Shown piece by piece: positions 1 to 6,952 of a stretch of DNA of 37,898 nucleotides. The translations under genes and the position numbers were made by a program. The notes below the pieces were generated by a model, which had not been told where the DNA came from, made no database searches, and worked only from the letters and a program-made list of their open reading frames with translations. Source of the DNA: Treponema sp. (lineage in GTDB: Bacteria; Spirochaetota; Spirochaetia; Treponematales; Breznakiellaceae); the NCBI GenBank assembly GCA_031276295.1, contig JAISNI010000078.1, positions 1-37,898 on the forward strand, in the 5' to 3' direction. The stretch's first letter is position 1, and the number at the start of each line of letters is the position of its first letter.

Positions 1-820
1 GTAAACCCGGCCCGGGGATGACTATATCGAGCGCGCGCGCATAGACTGTATCTCCCATAACAATGCCGACAGGATTCTTGGCGAAAAGAGACGGCGAAAA
101 TTTTTCGGGGCCTGAAACATGGATAATTTTTGCGTAATAGTCCGCGGCGTTTTGATCGTTTATTTCCCATACTATTCTTTTGAACGGTTCGGCTTTGGTA
201 ACGGTGAAGGACGTATCGGTGGGAATATAATGGACGTAGTGATTGCAGTAGAAAGGTATCTTCATGTTCAGCACCACGACCGCGACCCCGTCGTCGGAAC
301 ATTTATCATCGGCGCTCACCAGGGTTTTCTTAAACTGCAATTCGTCCGCAGCGGCGCCGCCTACCAGATCCAGATTAAAGTCATCTTCCAGGGTAAAACG
401 TTTGATCACGTCTTCGCCGCGGCAAAGCCCGTCAAAGACCACTATGCCCAAATAGGCATCGGGGTAAAGCGTCCGGTGGCCCAGTTTCTGCTTTAAATCA
501 CGGATGACTTTCTCGACCGTCAGGACGGGGTTCCGCTTTACCCCCTCTTGCAAGGAAATAAAGGCCTCCGCCACTTCATCGGACGATAGGGATATGCCGA
601 CAATGCCTTTTTCAGACGCCCCGGCGGTAGACCAGCCTCCTATCATGGAAGCGCCTATACATGCGGCCTGGGGAAAAGCCCGTTTGATTGCCTTGTGGGG
701 TTCAAGACGTTCATATTCACCCGAGAAAAAATAGATCACCGCCTTCACATTCGGCTGATTAATCGCCCTGATAAACCCTTCTATATCGCAGGTAGGGCTG
801 GTAGCAGCCTTGATACTCAT
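1..820 (-). CDS. FIST-domain sensory protein, 3' end outside window
   Basis: This open frame starts at the ATG at 818-820 and runs off the left edge, giving 273 codons. The start has a strong AGGAGG-type site 5 bases upstream (826-831 on the plus strand) and a promoter at 920-948. The protein has no signal peptide and reads as a soluble cytoplasmic alpha/beta domain. The segment GGAAAD at residues 144-149 matches the glycine/aspartate motif of FIST_N domains, and the region after about residue 190 would begin FIST_C. FIST proteins are predicted small-ligand (possibly amino acid) sensors, often encoded near chemotaxis or cyclic-nucleotide signalling genes. The signalling partner, if any, lies outside the window. 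The family call is from motif memory and is moderately sure; the ligand is unknown. Confidence 0.7.
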   Translation of the reverse strand, partial: MSIKAATSPTCDIEGFIRAINQPNVKAVIYFFSGEYERLEPHKAIKRAFPQAACIGASMIGGWSTAGASEKGIVGISLSSDEVAEAFISLQEGVKRNPVLTVEKVIRDLKQKLGHRTLYPDAYLGIVVFDGLCRGEDVIKRFTLEDDFNLDLVGGAAADELQFKKTLVSADDKCSDDGVAVVVLNMKIPFYCNHYVHYIPTDTSFTVTKAEPFKRIVWEINDQNAADYYAKIIHVSGPEKFSPSLFAKNPVGIVMGDTVYARALDIVIPGPGL

Positions 821-919
821 CGCGTCCTCCTTTTACAATCGGTCCGCCCTTGCGCCCCAGACACGGCAGGGGAGTATATACCTAAACGGCGGATCCTCTT
901 GAATTTTTATACTGACGAT

Positions 920-948
920 ATTATAAAAAGAACTTGTAAAACAATCAA
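920..948 (-). promoter_or_regulatory. Sigma-70-type promoter of the FIST gene
   Basis: On the minus strand TTGATT (943-948) is separated by exactly 17 bases from a perfect TATAAT (920-925). It lies about 100 bases upstream of the FIST start codon with no gene in between. Confidence 0.7.
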
Positions 949-975
949 GTTTGTTGTTTTTTTTTCGGCCGTTTA

Positions 976-1014
976 CTGGCAGCCTGTTGCCCTGAAGCGC
1001 GGCCAGGCTGCCAG
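976..1014 (-). terminator. Hairpin after yaiI, possible terminator
   Basis: CTGGCAGCCTG (976-986) and CAGGCTGCCAG (1004-1014) form a perfect 11-bp stem with a 17-base loop just downstream of the yaiI stop. Read on the minus strand it is followed by an A-rich, not U-rich, tail. It is therefore a strong structure at the operon end but not a canonical intrinsic terminator. Confidence 0.4.
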
Positions 1015-1022
1015 GCCCTGGT

Positions 1023-1544
1023 CTACGGGTTTACTCCGGTCTCGCCGCACGCAGATTTCCCCCCTTGAGCATTCTGCTCCCCGCCTTGCCTCTCTGCCCG
1101 TAGCAACCGGGAGAGTACACGGTCAAAGCTGTCGGCAAAGGCTTTAAGTTCCCGTTTGCCATAGTTTGCGTTTCTCTCTCTTTCTATACCACTTTCCGCA
1201 AGGCCGACGATAAAATTACGCAGGGATAAGCGTTCCCGTATATTTTCCCTGGTGTAAACCCGTCCCCGGTCGTCAATAACCATGACCGACGCCTCGACAA
1301 GCCGGGCTGCCAGGGGTATATCCCTGGTGAGAACAAGGTCTCCGGGACGGGCCAACTCCACGATGCGGTCATCCGCGGAACCTTCTTCCGCCGCGCAGAC
1401 CTCCATAGCCGCGTTTTCGCCGTTTATACCCGGAATCGGCCTGTTTGCGGCAAAATGAGCCGTGAGGGAATTCCTGGCCGCCGAACGCAGCACAAGACTG
1501 CGGGCAGGTCTGGGGCAGGAATCCGCGTCAACAAGTATCTTCAT
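1023..1544 (-). CDS. yaiI: YaiI/YqxD-family (UPF0178, DUF188) protein
   Basis: A 173-residue cytoplasmic protein of the conserved UPF0178 family, whose biochemical role is unestablished. The fold resembles PIN/NYN nuclease domains. Family signatures are present: the N-terminal MKILVDADSCP with its acidic DAD, the GDLVLTRDIPLA segment near the middle, and the YTRENI segment that follows. I chose the ATG at 1544 because the family begins directly at MKI-VDAD and a GGGAG lies just upstream. An in-frame ATG 27 bases earlier (1571) would add nine unconserved residues. The start overlaps the end of manA by 17 bases, so the two are probably translationally coupled. The last ~25 residues are a low-complexity Gly/Gln tail beyond the usual end. 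It is the last gene of the infC operon. Confidence 0.85.
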   Translation of the reverse strand: MKILVDADSCPRPARSLVLRSAARNSLTAHFAANRPIPGINGENAAMEVCAAEEGSADDRIVELARPGDLVLTRDIPLAARLVEASVMVIDDRGRVYTRENIRERLSLRNFIVGLAESGIERERNANYGKRELKAFADSFDRVLSRLLRAERQGGEQNAQGGKSACGETGVNP

Positions 1545-2775
1545 GCTCCCGCCGCCCCTCTCCGCTATCACCCGTACCGGCCAGGTAGAGGCAAAAATCC
1601 CCTGAAACGCTCAGTGTATCCCTTTCGGCGCCGATAAAGGCCGATTCCCCCCTTACAAGGCTCAGTTCCTCCCCCGTTTCAGGGACGGCGAGAGAAGCCT
1701 TCCCTTCAGTTACGACGGCTATGCAGGGCCCGTCCTTATCCGGCGTGATTTTGTTTTTTCCGCCGCGCAGGACGGAAAGTGAAAATTCTTCCGCCTCCGA
1801 AGGGTAGGTATAGAAGGGGGTATCCGGTTCCAGCCTTAGAATTGCCGGTTTGAAAGGTTTGAACAGGAGGATTTTTAAGAGTTCGTCAACGTCGATATGC
1901 TTGCCGGTCAGGCCGCCCCGCAGGACGTTGTCCGAATTGGCCATAAGCTCTACCCCGAAACCTTTTACATAGGCGTGAAGGATGCCTGCCGGAAGATACA
2001 CCGCATCCCCTTTCTCCAGGTTGATGCAGTTGAGGTAAAGCGGTGCGATTACCGCGGGATCTTCACGGTATATCCCCGCAAAAGACGCCGTAAGCCCCCA
2101 CTCGTCCCGGTATTGGGGATACTTTCCGCCAAGAACCTCCGCACCGGCCAGGGCATACCGGCATAAAAGTCGCCTTGACGGTGTATCCAGAGCGAAAAGC
2201 GCGGTAAGAAAGGCCCTCAGGCCGTCCGCGCCGCGCAGAACGGAGCGGAGGCTTTGCAGCGTTTCCCGTACATTTGCAGGCGCGGGGCTTGAAAAACACT
2301 CAAGCCTTTCCTCAATTTCAGACGGTTCCCTGAATCCGCACATTCCGGTAAAAGGGCCCAGCGCGCAGAGTATCTCCGGCTTGTGATTGGCGTCCTTGTA
2401 GTTCCGCTCCGGCGCGTTAAGGGCTATACCGGCGCGTTCCTCCCGTTCCCAGCCTTCTTTGGCCTGGCTGAGGTTTGGATGGGCCTGAATAGAGAGGGGT
2501 TTTTCCGCCGCAAGGAGCTTGAACAGGAAAGGAAGGCCGCCGTATTTTTCCTGTACCGTTCTTCCAAGAAAAGACCGGGGGTTTCCGTTTATAAGCCGGG
2601 AGAGGGGCAGAACCTCTCCCCGGTATACTGTTTGTGAAGGGCCTTCAGGGTGAAGCCCCATCCATAACTCAGCCCAGGGTATCTTTTGAGGGTTATCCTG
2701 CCCCGTAACGGCGGGAATCCACTCTGCGGACCCCCATTCGTAATGCTTTACCGTATTCTGTAATTTTAAAAGCAT
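1528..2775 (-). CDS. manA: Mannose-6-phosphate isomerase, class I
   Basis: A 415-residue type I phosphomannose isomerase that interconverts fructose-6-phosphate and mannose-6-phosphate in the cytoplasm. It feeds GDP-mannose and surface-glycan synthesis or allows growth on mannose. The metal-site motifs are visible in order: QAHPN (near residue 97), the NHKPE segment (near 130) and the HAYVKGFGVELMANSDN segment (near 265-280), which carries the late zinc ligand and the conserved asparagine. The C-terminal cupin ends in a short hydrophilic tail. Length is close to the family norm (about 390-400). It sits 14 bases after zapA and shares 17 bases with yaiI. The start ATG at 2775 has no clear Shine-Dalgarno, so translation may rely on coupling to zapA. 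Confidence 0.93.
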   Translation of the reverse strand: MLLKLQNTVKHYEWGSAEWIPAVTGQDNPQKIPWAELWMGLHPEGPSQTVYRGEVLPLSRLINGNPRSFLGRTVQEKYGGLPFLFKLLAAEKPLSIQAHPNLSQAKEGWEREERAGIALNAPERNYKDANHKPEILCALGPFTGMCGFREPSEIEERLECFSSPAPANVRETLQSLRSVLRGADGLRAFLTALFALDTPSRRLLCRYALAGAEVLGGKYPQYRDEWGLTASFAGIYREDPAVIAPLYLNCINLEKGDAVYLPAGILHAYVKGFGVELMANSDNVLRGGLTGKHIDVDELLKILLFKPFKPAILRLEPDTPFYTYPSEAEEFSLSVLRGGKNKITPDKDGPCIAVVTEGKASLAVPETGEELSLVRGESAFIGAERDTLSVSGDFCLYLAGTGDSGEGRREHEDTC

Positions 2776-2789
2776 GGCTTAATAGTAGT

Positions 2790-3107
2790 TTAAATTTTTC
2801 TATTGTCAAGAACTCTGTCAAGTTGGGATATCATATCCTGCGTCAGCCTTTCCGCTTCCTTGAATTCGTTTTCCTCGGCCAGCTTCCAAACCGAAAGCTG
2901 CTCCTCGATCTTATAGAGTTCTTCAACAAGTAAAAAACCGGTGATGATCGCTAGTTCATGGTTGTCCTCAAGACCGGTTTTCTGTTGTGTGTCAAAAATT
3001 ACCGAACGGTAACGATTCAGAATTTTTTCAAGGTATTTTGCATCCTCTTCAGCGCTGATCGAAAGGGAAGCGCCGAGAACATCAATAGTAAGGCTGTTCG
3101 CCTTCAT
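2790..3107 (-). CDS. zapA: ZapA-family cell division protein
   Basis: A 105-residue protein with the ZapA pattern: a short N-terminal beta-rich part (residues 6-20, LTIDVLGASLSIS) followed by a long coiled-coil helix. ZapA binds and bundles FtsZ filaments, stabilising the Z ring at mid-cell. The start has AAGGG 7-8 bases upstream. It lies 9 bases after a coiled-coil gene that may be its partner, and both follow rplT. In Firmicutes zapA lies near the pheST genes that usually follow rplT; here pheST is absent and zapA directly adjoins the ribosomal-protein genes. Its target FtsZ is encoded at 18716-19990. Confidence 0.8.
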   Translation of the reverse strand: MKANSLTIDVLGASLSISAEEDAKYLEKILNRYRSVIFDTQQKTGLEDNHELAIITGFLLVEELYKIEEQLSVWKLAEENEFKEAERLTQDMISQLDRVLDNRKI

Positions 3108-3116
3108 AGATTACCC

Positions 3117-3530
3117 TTAAAAAATATCAAGCTCGCTGTTATCCGGGGCCTGCTCAGCTTCCGTATGCTCTCCCCCGTCTGGATCGTTTTCCGCCTTGTG
3201 TTCGGTATGGCCGTTCCGGGGAACAACGGCAGGTTCTTTCTTTATTCCGTTTTTCTCTGAAGAATGTGAGTCTGCCTGCGGTACAGGATAATTCCTTCCG
3301 ATAGCGTCTTCAAACTCGTTGAGTTTATTCAGCGAGGAAAGTATCCCCTCTTCAATGCGGTTTTGTTCTTCTTTAAATTCCAGAATCAATACCTCAAGCT
3401 CCTCGATGCGCTTTTGACAGGAATCCAGCTTACCTTTTAAGAGATTATTTTCACCGGCTAACTGGTTTACATAATCAAGCGTCTTAACGATCTTTGATTC
3501 CAGCAATCTGACTTGCTCAAGGCTAATCAT
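3117..3530 (-). CDS. Coiled-coil protein, ZapB-like candidate
   Basis: A 137-residue hydrophilic protein. Residues 1-75 form an uninterrupted predicted coiled coil with leucine/isoleucine heptads (for example KIVKTLDYVNQL, LLKGKLDSC, RIEELEVLILEF). The second half is acidic, Glu/Asp/Asn/His-rich and probably disordered, ending in ELDIF. I recognise no enzymatic motif. The position immediately before zapA and the short coiled coil suggest a ZapB-type division accessory, which is an inference from context. The ATG at 3530 has an AGGAG 6 bases upstream, inside the rplT 3' end, and only one base separates it from the rplT stop, so expression is tied to rplT. Confidence 0.65.
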   Translation of the reverse strand: MISLEQVRLLESKIVKTLDYVNQLAGENNLLKGKLDSCQKRIEELEVLILEFKEEQNRIEEGILSSLNKLNEFEDAIGRNYPVPQADSHSSEKNGIKKEPAVVPRNGHTEHKAENDPDGGEHTEAEQAPDNSELDIF

Positions 3531-3531
3531 T

Positions 3532-3891
3532 TTATGCTCCTAATGCTTCCCTGGCTTTTGCCGCTACCGCTTTGAATGCGTCCGCATCTTTAAGGGCCAG
3601 GTAGGCCAGGACCTTTCTGTTTATGGTGATTCCAGCCTTGTTAAGACCGTCAATAAAGCGCGAATAGGAGATGCCTTCCGCTTTACAGGCCGCATTGATC
3701 CTGATGATCCATATCCGTCTGAAATCCGCCTTTCTATCCTTCCTGTCCCGGTAAGCATAGGAAAGCGCCTTGGTAACCGCGTCTTTGGCCGTCTTATAGT
3801 TGGAATGGCGCCGTCCCCAGTAACCTTTTGCCTGTTCAAGTATCTTCTTCCGATGATTCTTCCGTTTTGATCCGTCTACCGCTCTGGACAT
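3532..3891 (-). CDS. rplT: 50S ribosomal protein L20
   Basis: A 119-residue basic protein matching L20 end to end: the N-terminal [15 protein letters not shown] arm, the [18 protein letters not shown] segment, [19 protein letters not shown] in the middle and the [10 protein letters not shown]-terminal part. L20 binds 23S rRNA early in 50S assembly and in several bacteria represses its own operon by binding an mRNA leader. The start ATG has an AGGAG-type site 7 bases upstream. It lies 27 bases after rpmI in the classic infC-rpmI-rplT order. Confidence 0.98.
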   Translation of the reverse strand: MSRAVDGSKRKNHRKKILEQAKGYWGRRHSNYKTAKDAVTKALSYAYRDRKDRKADFRRIWIIRINAACKAEGISYSRFIDGLNKAGITINRKVLAYLALKDADAFKAVAAKAREALGA

Positions 3892-3918
3892 AATCTAACT
3901 CCTCTCTAAACTGTTGTC

Positions 3919-4119
3919 TTATCCGTAAGGTAAGAGACGCTTTTTTATAACCGATACATTATCCGCCGACAATATACCTGCATGGCGAAGATGCCGCTTT
4001 CGTTTGGTGGATTTTTTGGTGAGAATATGACGAAGATTCTGTTTCTTGTATTTCACCTTCCCCGTCCCTGTAAAGGAATAACGCTTGGCCGCGCTCTTCT
4101 TTGTTTTCATCTTTGGCAT
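3919..4119 (-). CDS. rpmI: 50S ribosomal protein L35
   Basis: A 66-residue, strongly basic protein with the L35 signature: [20 protein letters not shown] at the N-terminus, then [11 protein letters not shown] and a C-terminal [10 protein letters not shown]35 is a small structural component of the 50S subunit. AAGGTGG 5 bases before the ATG is the ribosome binding site. It lies between infC (70-base gap) and rplT. Confidence 0.98.
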   Translation of the reverse strand: MPKMKTKKSAAKRYSFTGTGKVKYKKQNLRHILTKKSTKRKRHLRHAGILSADNVSVIKKRLLPYG

Positions 4120-4189
4120 GATGCCACCTTCAAATAGTTAAATTTGTGTATCATAAGGGCGCGTAAATACAACCGATCTACTAAACGCC

Positions 4190-4708
4190 TTACTTCTTGG
4201 TCTTGGGACTTAACACCATAGACATATAACGGCCTTCCATGACCGGCGGCTTATCCATTACATACTCCCCTTCAATGCGCTTTAATACATCCTTGAGCAC
4301 TTCCAGGCCGAGTTCCGTATGGGCAAGCTCCCTGCCCCTGAAACGTATCGTTACCTTTACCTTGTTGCCTTCCCCCAGAAATTCTTCCACATGCTTTGAT
4401 TTAAAATCCAGATCATGCTCATCAATTTTCGGCTGCATCCGAATTTCTTTTATTTTAAGCTGTTTCTGCTTTTTTTTTGAATCCCTGACTTTCTTTTCGT
4501 TCTCGAATCTGAACTTACCATAGTCCATGATCTTGACTACCGGCGGAACCGCCTGGGGGGCAATTTCCACAAGATCCAAACCCTGCTCTTTGGCGATCTG
4601 GAGCGCTTCCATGGTTGAAATAATCCCCTGCTGGCCGCCTTCGTCCCTGATAAGGCGGACCTCACGCACCCGAATCTGTTCATTAATACGTAAATCTTTA
4701 TCCGACAA
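4190..4708 (-). CDS. infC: Translation initiation factor IF-3, TTG start
   Basis: A 172-residue IF-3, the 30S-binding factor that checks start-codon pairing and prevents premature subunit joining. Both halves are present: the N-domain from [12 protein letters not shown] through [18 protein letters not shown] to the DYGKFRFE linker, and the C-domain with [14 protein letters not shown] and [13 protein letters not shown] place the start at the TTG at 4706-4708 because a GAGGAGGT site lies 4-5 bases upstream and the family begins two or three residues before the LRINEQIR segment. A longer reading from an ATG at 4762 would run back through this site and the -10 box and adds unconserved residues. 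Unusual infC starts are typical, for example AUU in E. coli, where IF-3 represses itself through start-codon discrimination. Confidence 0.95.
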   Translation of the reverse strand: MSDKDLRINEQIRVREVRLIRDEGGQQGIISTMEALQIAKEQGLDLVEIAPQAVPPVVKIMDYGKFRFENEKKVRDSKKKQKQLKIKEIRMQPKIDEHDLDFKSKHVEEFLGEGNKVKVTIRFRGRELAHTELGLEVLKDVLKRIEGEYVMDKPPVMEGRYMSMVLSPKTKK

Positions 4709-4715
4709 CTGACCT
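4709..4715 (-). promoter_or_regulatory. Strong ribosome binding site fixing the infC TTG start
   Basis: On the minus strand GAGGAGGTCAG immediately precedes TTG. The near-perfect Shine-Dalgarno decides the start and may compensate for the weak initiation codon. Confidence 0.8.
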
Positions 4716-4752
4716 CCTCTTCGGCATCCATGTATCCGGCATGGTAACCGGT

Positions 4753-4779
4753 ATTTTACCAAATTTCATCATGTGTCAA
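4753..4779 (-). promoter_or_regulatory. Downstream promoter candidate of the infC operon
   Basis: Minus-strand TTGACA (4774-4779) is followed after 15 bases by TAAAAT (4753-4758). The spacing is short, so this is weaker than the upstream promoter at 4821-4849. Confidence 0.45.
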
Positions 4780-4782
4780 GTT

Positions 4783-4802
4783 TATGCTTATCCGTAAGCA
4801 TA
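4783..4802 (-). other. Perfect hairpin in the infC leader
   Basis: TATGCTTA (4783-4790), a 4-base loop TCCG, and TAAGCATA (4795-4802) form a perfect 8-bp hairpin. It lies downstream of the upstream promoter and overlaps the start of the second promoter region. There is no U-tract. It could be a leader structure for autoregulation or an mRNA-stability element. Confidence 0.5.
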
Positions 4803-4820
4803 TAGCAGAAAGATATTGTT

Positions 4821-4849
4821 AGTATAGCAGGTTTTATTGTTTATGTAAA
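4821..4849 (-). promoter_or_regulatory. Main sigma-70-type promoter of the infC operon
   Basis: Minus-strand TTTACA (4844-4849), a 17-base spacer and TATACT (4821-4826) match the consensus at 5 of 6 positions each. Transcription would begin near 4814 and give a leader of about 105 bases before infC. Confidence 0.7.
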
Positions 4850-4919
4850 GAGCGCTTTCAATCCTGAAAGAGCGGCTTTCCTCCTTGAGATTCTCCCTTT
4901 AACCTGTTAAACTTATTCC

Positions 4920-5537
4920 ATGATCGTTTTCTGCCTCTTGTGGCTGCCCCTGTTCTGCCTGTTCTGGAGGGCTGTTTCTCCGGCAATGTCCGGTAAAGGC
5001 GGCATCATTGCATTGCTCCTGGGCAGTATCGCCGCCCTCGTTCAGTTTTTTCTCGGTTCCATCGTTAACCCGGGCGGCTTCGGCTTTTCCCGCTGGCTGG
5101 GGGGCCTGGTCGATATTGTGGTGGCGCCCGCCGTGCTGCCCCTGGTGGTTGCGCTGTTCTTTCTCCTGTTCCGTGTTTACAGAACGCCGGAAGATTTTAC
5201 CCATTTTTCTCTGCTTTGGCTTATTCCGGGCGGAGCCATGCGTACCTTCAACTGGAGTACCCAGAATGATCCTGCGCAACTTATCCTTGTACCCCTGCTC
5301 TGGACTTCCCTCGTTACCGGCATTCCCTTTTTTTTCCGTCTTATCTTTTCCGGCAAGTGGTATGCGATTATTCCGGCCCTGGCAGGTCTCTGTATCCTGC
5401 CGCTTTCCTCGGCCAGTTCCTACTGGGCCTTTTTTTCGCAGAAGTATGAACTGGGCATAACCTTTTTTGGCATTTCCATGATTCCCCTGATCTGCGCAAC
5501 GGCCTCGGCTTACTATAGGGCCGCAAAACATTCTTAA
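4920..5537 (+). CDS. Multi-spanning membrane protein, unknown function
   Basis: A 205-residue very hydrophobic protein with about five or six predicted transmembrane segments, near residues 3-20, 28-50, 62-84, 118-138, 147-165 and 178-195. The only notable polar stretch is the loop around residues 86-115, which carries YRTPEDFTHF and WSTQND. I recognise no transporter or enzyme motif. An in-frame stop at 4908-4910 limits the start to the ATG at 4920, which has no visible ribosome binding site, so an internal start is possible. The opposite-strand frame of similar length is hydrophilic low-complexity and less credible. It is divergent from infC and convergent with fba. Confidence 0.6.
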   Translation: MIVFCLLWLPLFCLFWRAVSPAMSGKGGIIALLLGSIAALVQFFLGSIVNPGGFGFSRWLGGLVDIVVAPAVLPLVVALFFLLFRVYRTPEDFTHFSLLWLIPGGAMRTFNWSTQNDPAQLILVPLLWTSLVTGIPFFFRLIFSGKWYAIIPALAGLCILPLSSASSYWAFFSQKYELGITFFGISMIPLICATASAYYRAAKHS

Positions 5538-5619
5538 AACAGACCTCCCGCCGCATTGTAAAGCGATGCCAACGGGTTACGCTCATGGAATATCACTCCA
5601 CCGACGCTCTTTCAAAATC

Positions 5620-5676
5620 TTAACCACGGACCGCACGGGCTTCCGCATCTCATGTCGTGCTTTCGTCCGTGGTTAA
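5620..5676. terminator. Bidirectional terminator between convergent genes
   Basis: TTAACCACGGAC (5620-5631) and GTCCGTGGTTAA (5665-5676) are a perfect 12-bp inverted repeat. An inner GCACG/CGTGC pair (5633-5637, 5656-5660) extends the stem. TTCTTTTTAAG follows on the plus strand. It separates the convergent membrane-protein and fba genes. Confidence 0.7.
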
Positions 5677-5717
5677 ATTCTTTTTAAGTATATCCGGCCG
5701 TTCAGCCTTTACGCTAT

Positions 5718-6716
5718 CTAAGCCTGCCCCGCGGAACCAAGAACATTCTGGTTTTTATGGACGTACATCTTCTTGAGCTCGTCGCGGGCGGGGCCCAGGA
5801 ACTTACGAGGATCGAATTCATCCGGTTTTTCGGCAAATATCTTACGGATAACCGCGGTCATGGCAAGGCGTCCGTCCGAATCTATGTTGATCTTGCATAC
5901 CGCGCTCTTGGCGGCCTTACGGAGCTGCTCTTCGGGGATGCCCACGGAATCGGGCAGCTTTCCGCCGTACTGTTCTATAGTCCTGACGTACTCTATGGGG
6001 ACGGAGGATGAACCGTGCAGAACGATGGGGAAGCCGGGGAGCTTCTTCTCAATTTCCTCAAGGATGTCAAAGCGTAGGGGCGGGGGGATAAGTATGCCGT
6101 TGGCATCCCTTGTGCACTGTTCCGGTTTGAATTTAGCGCGCCCGTGGCTGGTACCTATGGAAATGGCAAGGGAATCGACGCCGGTTTTCCCCACAAACTC
6201 GATAACCTCGCCGGGTTGGGTGTAGTGGCTGTGCTCGGCGGAAACATCGTCTTCAACACCGGCAAGAACGCCCAGTTCGCCTTCTACCGTCACATAATCA
6301 TTCCGGGTATGGGCAAAATCGCAGACCTTTTTGGTAAGCGCTATGTTTTCATCAAAGGGGAGGTGGGAACCGTCTATCATTACCGAGGAAAACCCCGTTT
6401 CAATGCAGTCCTTACAGAGTTCAAGGCTGTCCCCGTGGTCAAGGTGCAGCACGATAGGAATATCATAGCCAAGTTCATGGGCATATTCCACCGCGCCTTT
6501 TGCCATGTTTTTAAGCAGGTTCTGATTTGCGTATTTACGCGCGCCGGAGGAAACCTGTAGGATAACCGGCGATTTGGTCTCTACACAGGCCTGAATGATA
6601 GCCTGGAGCTGCTCCATATTGTTGAAATTGTAGGCGGGAAGAGCATAGCCGCCTTTGACTGCCTTTTCAAACAAGGCTTTGGTATTGACAAGGCCCAATT
6701 CTTTATAACTGGTCAT
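5718..6716 (-). CDS. fba: Class II fructose-bisphosphate aldolase
   Basis: A 332-residue zinc-dependent aldolase that cleaves fructose-1,6-bisphosphate to glyceraldehyde-3-phosphate and dihydroxyacetone phosphate in glycolysis. Visible class II features are YNFNNMEQLQA near residue 30, the LHLDHGD segment with the catalytic aspartate and zinc histidine near residue 90, GELGVLAGVEDDVS near 145, SIGTSHGRAKF near 190 and LHGSSSVP near 233. I start it at the ATG at 6716 because AAGGAG lies 6 bases upstream. Two earlier in-frame ATGs at 6731-6734 have no such site. It is a single gene with its own promoter and terminator. Confidence 0.96.
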   Translation of the reverse strand: MTSYKELGLVNTKALFEKAVKGGYALPAYNFNNMEQLQAIIQACVETKSPVILQVSSGARKYANQNLLKNMAKGAVEYAHELGYDIPIVLHLDHGDSLELCKDCIETGFSSVMIDGSHLPFDENIALTKKVCDFAHTRNDYVTVEGELGVLAGVEDDVSAEHSHYTQPGEVIEFVGKTGVDSLAISIGTSHGRAKFKPEQCTRDANGILIPPPLRFDILEEIEKKLPGFPIVLHGSSSVPIEYVRTIEQYGGKLPDSVGIPEEQLRKAAKSAVCKINIDSDGRLAMTAVIRKIFAEKPDEFDPRKFLGPARDELKKMYVHKNQNVLGSAGQA

Positions 6717-6748
6717 CTGAAACTCCTTCATCATAAAATAATATATTA

Positions 6749-6778
6749 ACTATAAGACAGATAAGGGGTAAAGGTCAA
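6749..6778 (-). promoter_or_regulatory. Promoter of fba
   Basis: Minus-strand TTGACC (6773-6778), an 18-base spacer and TATAGT (6749-6754) lie about 33 bases upstream of the fba start codon. Confidence 0.65.
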
Positions 6779-6808
6779 GGTTGGATAGCAAATAATAAGT
6801 AACGAGGG

Positions 6809-6847
6809 TCCCGCAAACTCCAAAGCAGCCCTCTAAGCGGGATTTTT
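6809..6847 (+). terminator. Terminator-like hairpin with T-tract, no gene upstream
   Basis: TCCCGC (6809-6814) pairs with GCGGGA (6837-6842) and five T residues follow. On this strand no gene precedes it, since fba is transcribed away. If real it would end an antisense or leader transcript. It overlaps the next hairpin. Confidence 0.3.
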
Positions 6848-6883
6848 GCATAAAGCGGACCAAAGGTCCGATGCAAAAAATCC
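6840..6883. repeat. Long imperfect palindrome
   Basis: GGATTTTTGCAT (6840-6851) pairs with ATGCAAAAAATCC (6871-6883) apart from one bulged base. Inside it CGGACC (6856-6861) and GGTCCG (6865-6870) pair around AAA. This gives about 18 base pairs in one stem, larger than a typical terminator and reminiscent of REP/BIME-type palindromic units. Confidence 0.55.
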
Positions 6884-6891
6884 ACACATGC

Positions 6892-6913
6892 GACAGGCTT
6901 AGGGACGCCTGTC
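6892..6913. other. GC-rich hairpin upstream of the 6953 gene
   Basis: GACAGGC (6892-6898) and GCCTGTC (6907-6913) form a perfect 7-bp stem with an 8-base loop, 40 bases before the next start codon. There is no T-tract. It may be a leader structure. Confidence 0.4.
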
Positions 6914-6952
6914 TCTCTTGATTCCCGGCAGGTTTCGGGTTATGGTTCAGAT

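Noticed and set aside
119-734. Plus-strand open frames over the left end
   Set aside because: They are opposite the FIST-domain gene, which has a promoter, a strong ribosome site and a family motif.
4899-5531. Minus-strand open frame (210 codons) opposite the membrane protein
   Set aside because: Its product is low-complexity, rich in Gln/Gly/Lys/Asn, typical of the reverse complement of hydrophobic codons; the plus-strand frame has credible transmembrane segments.
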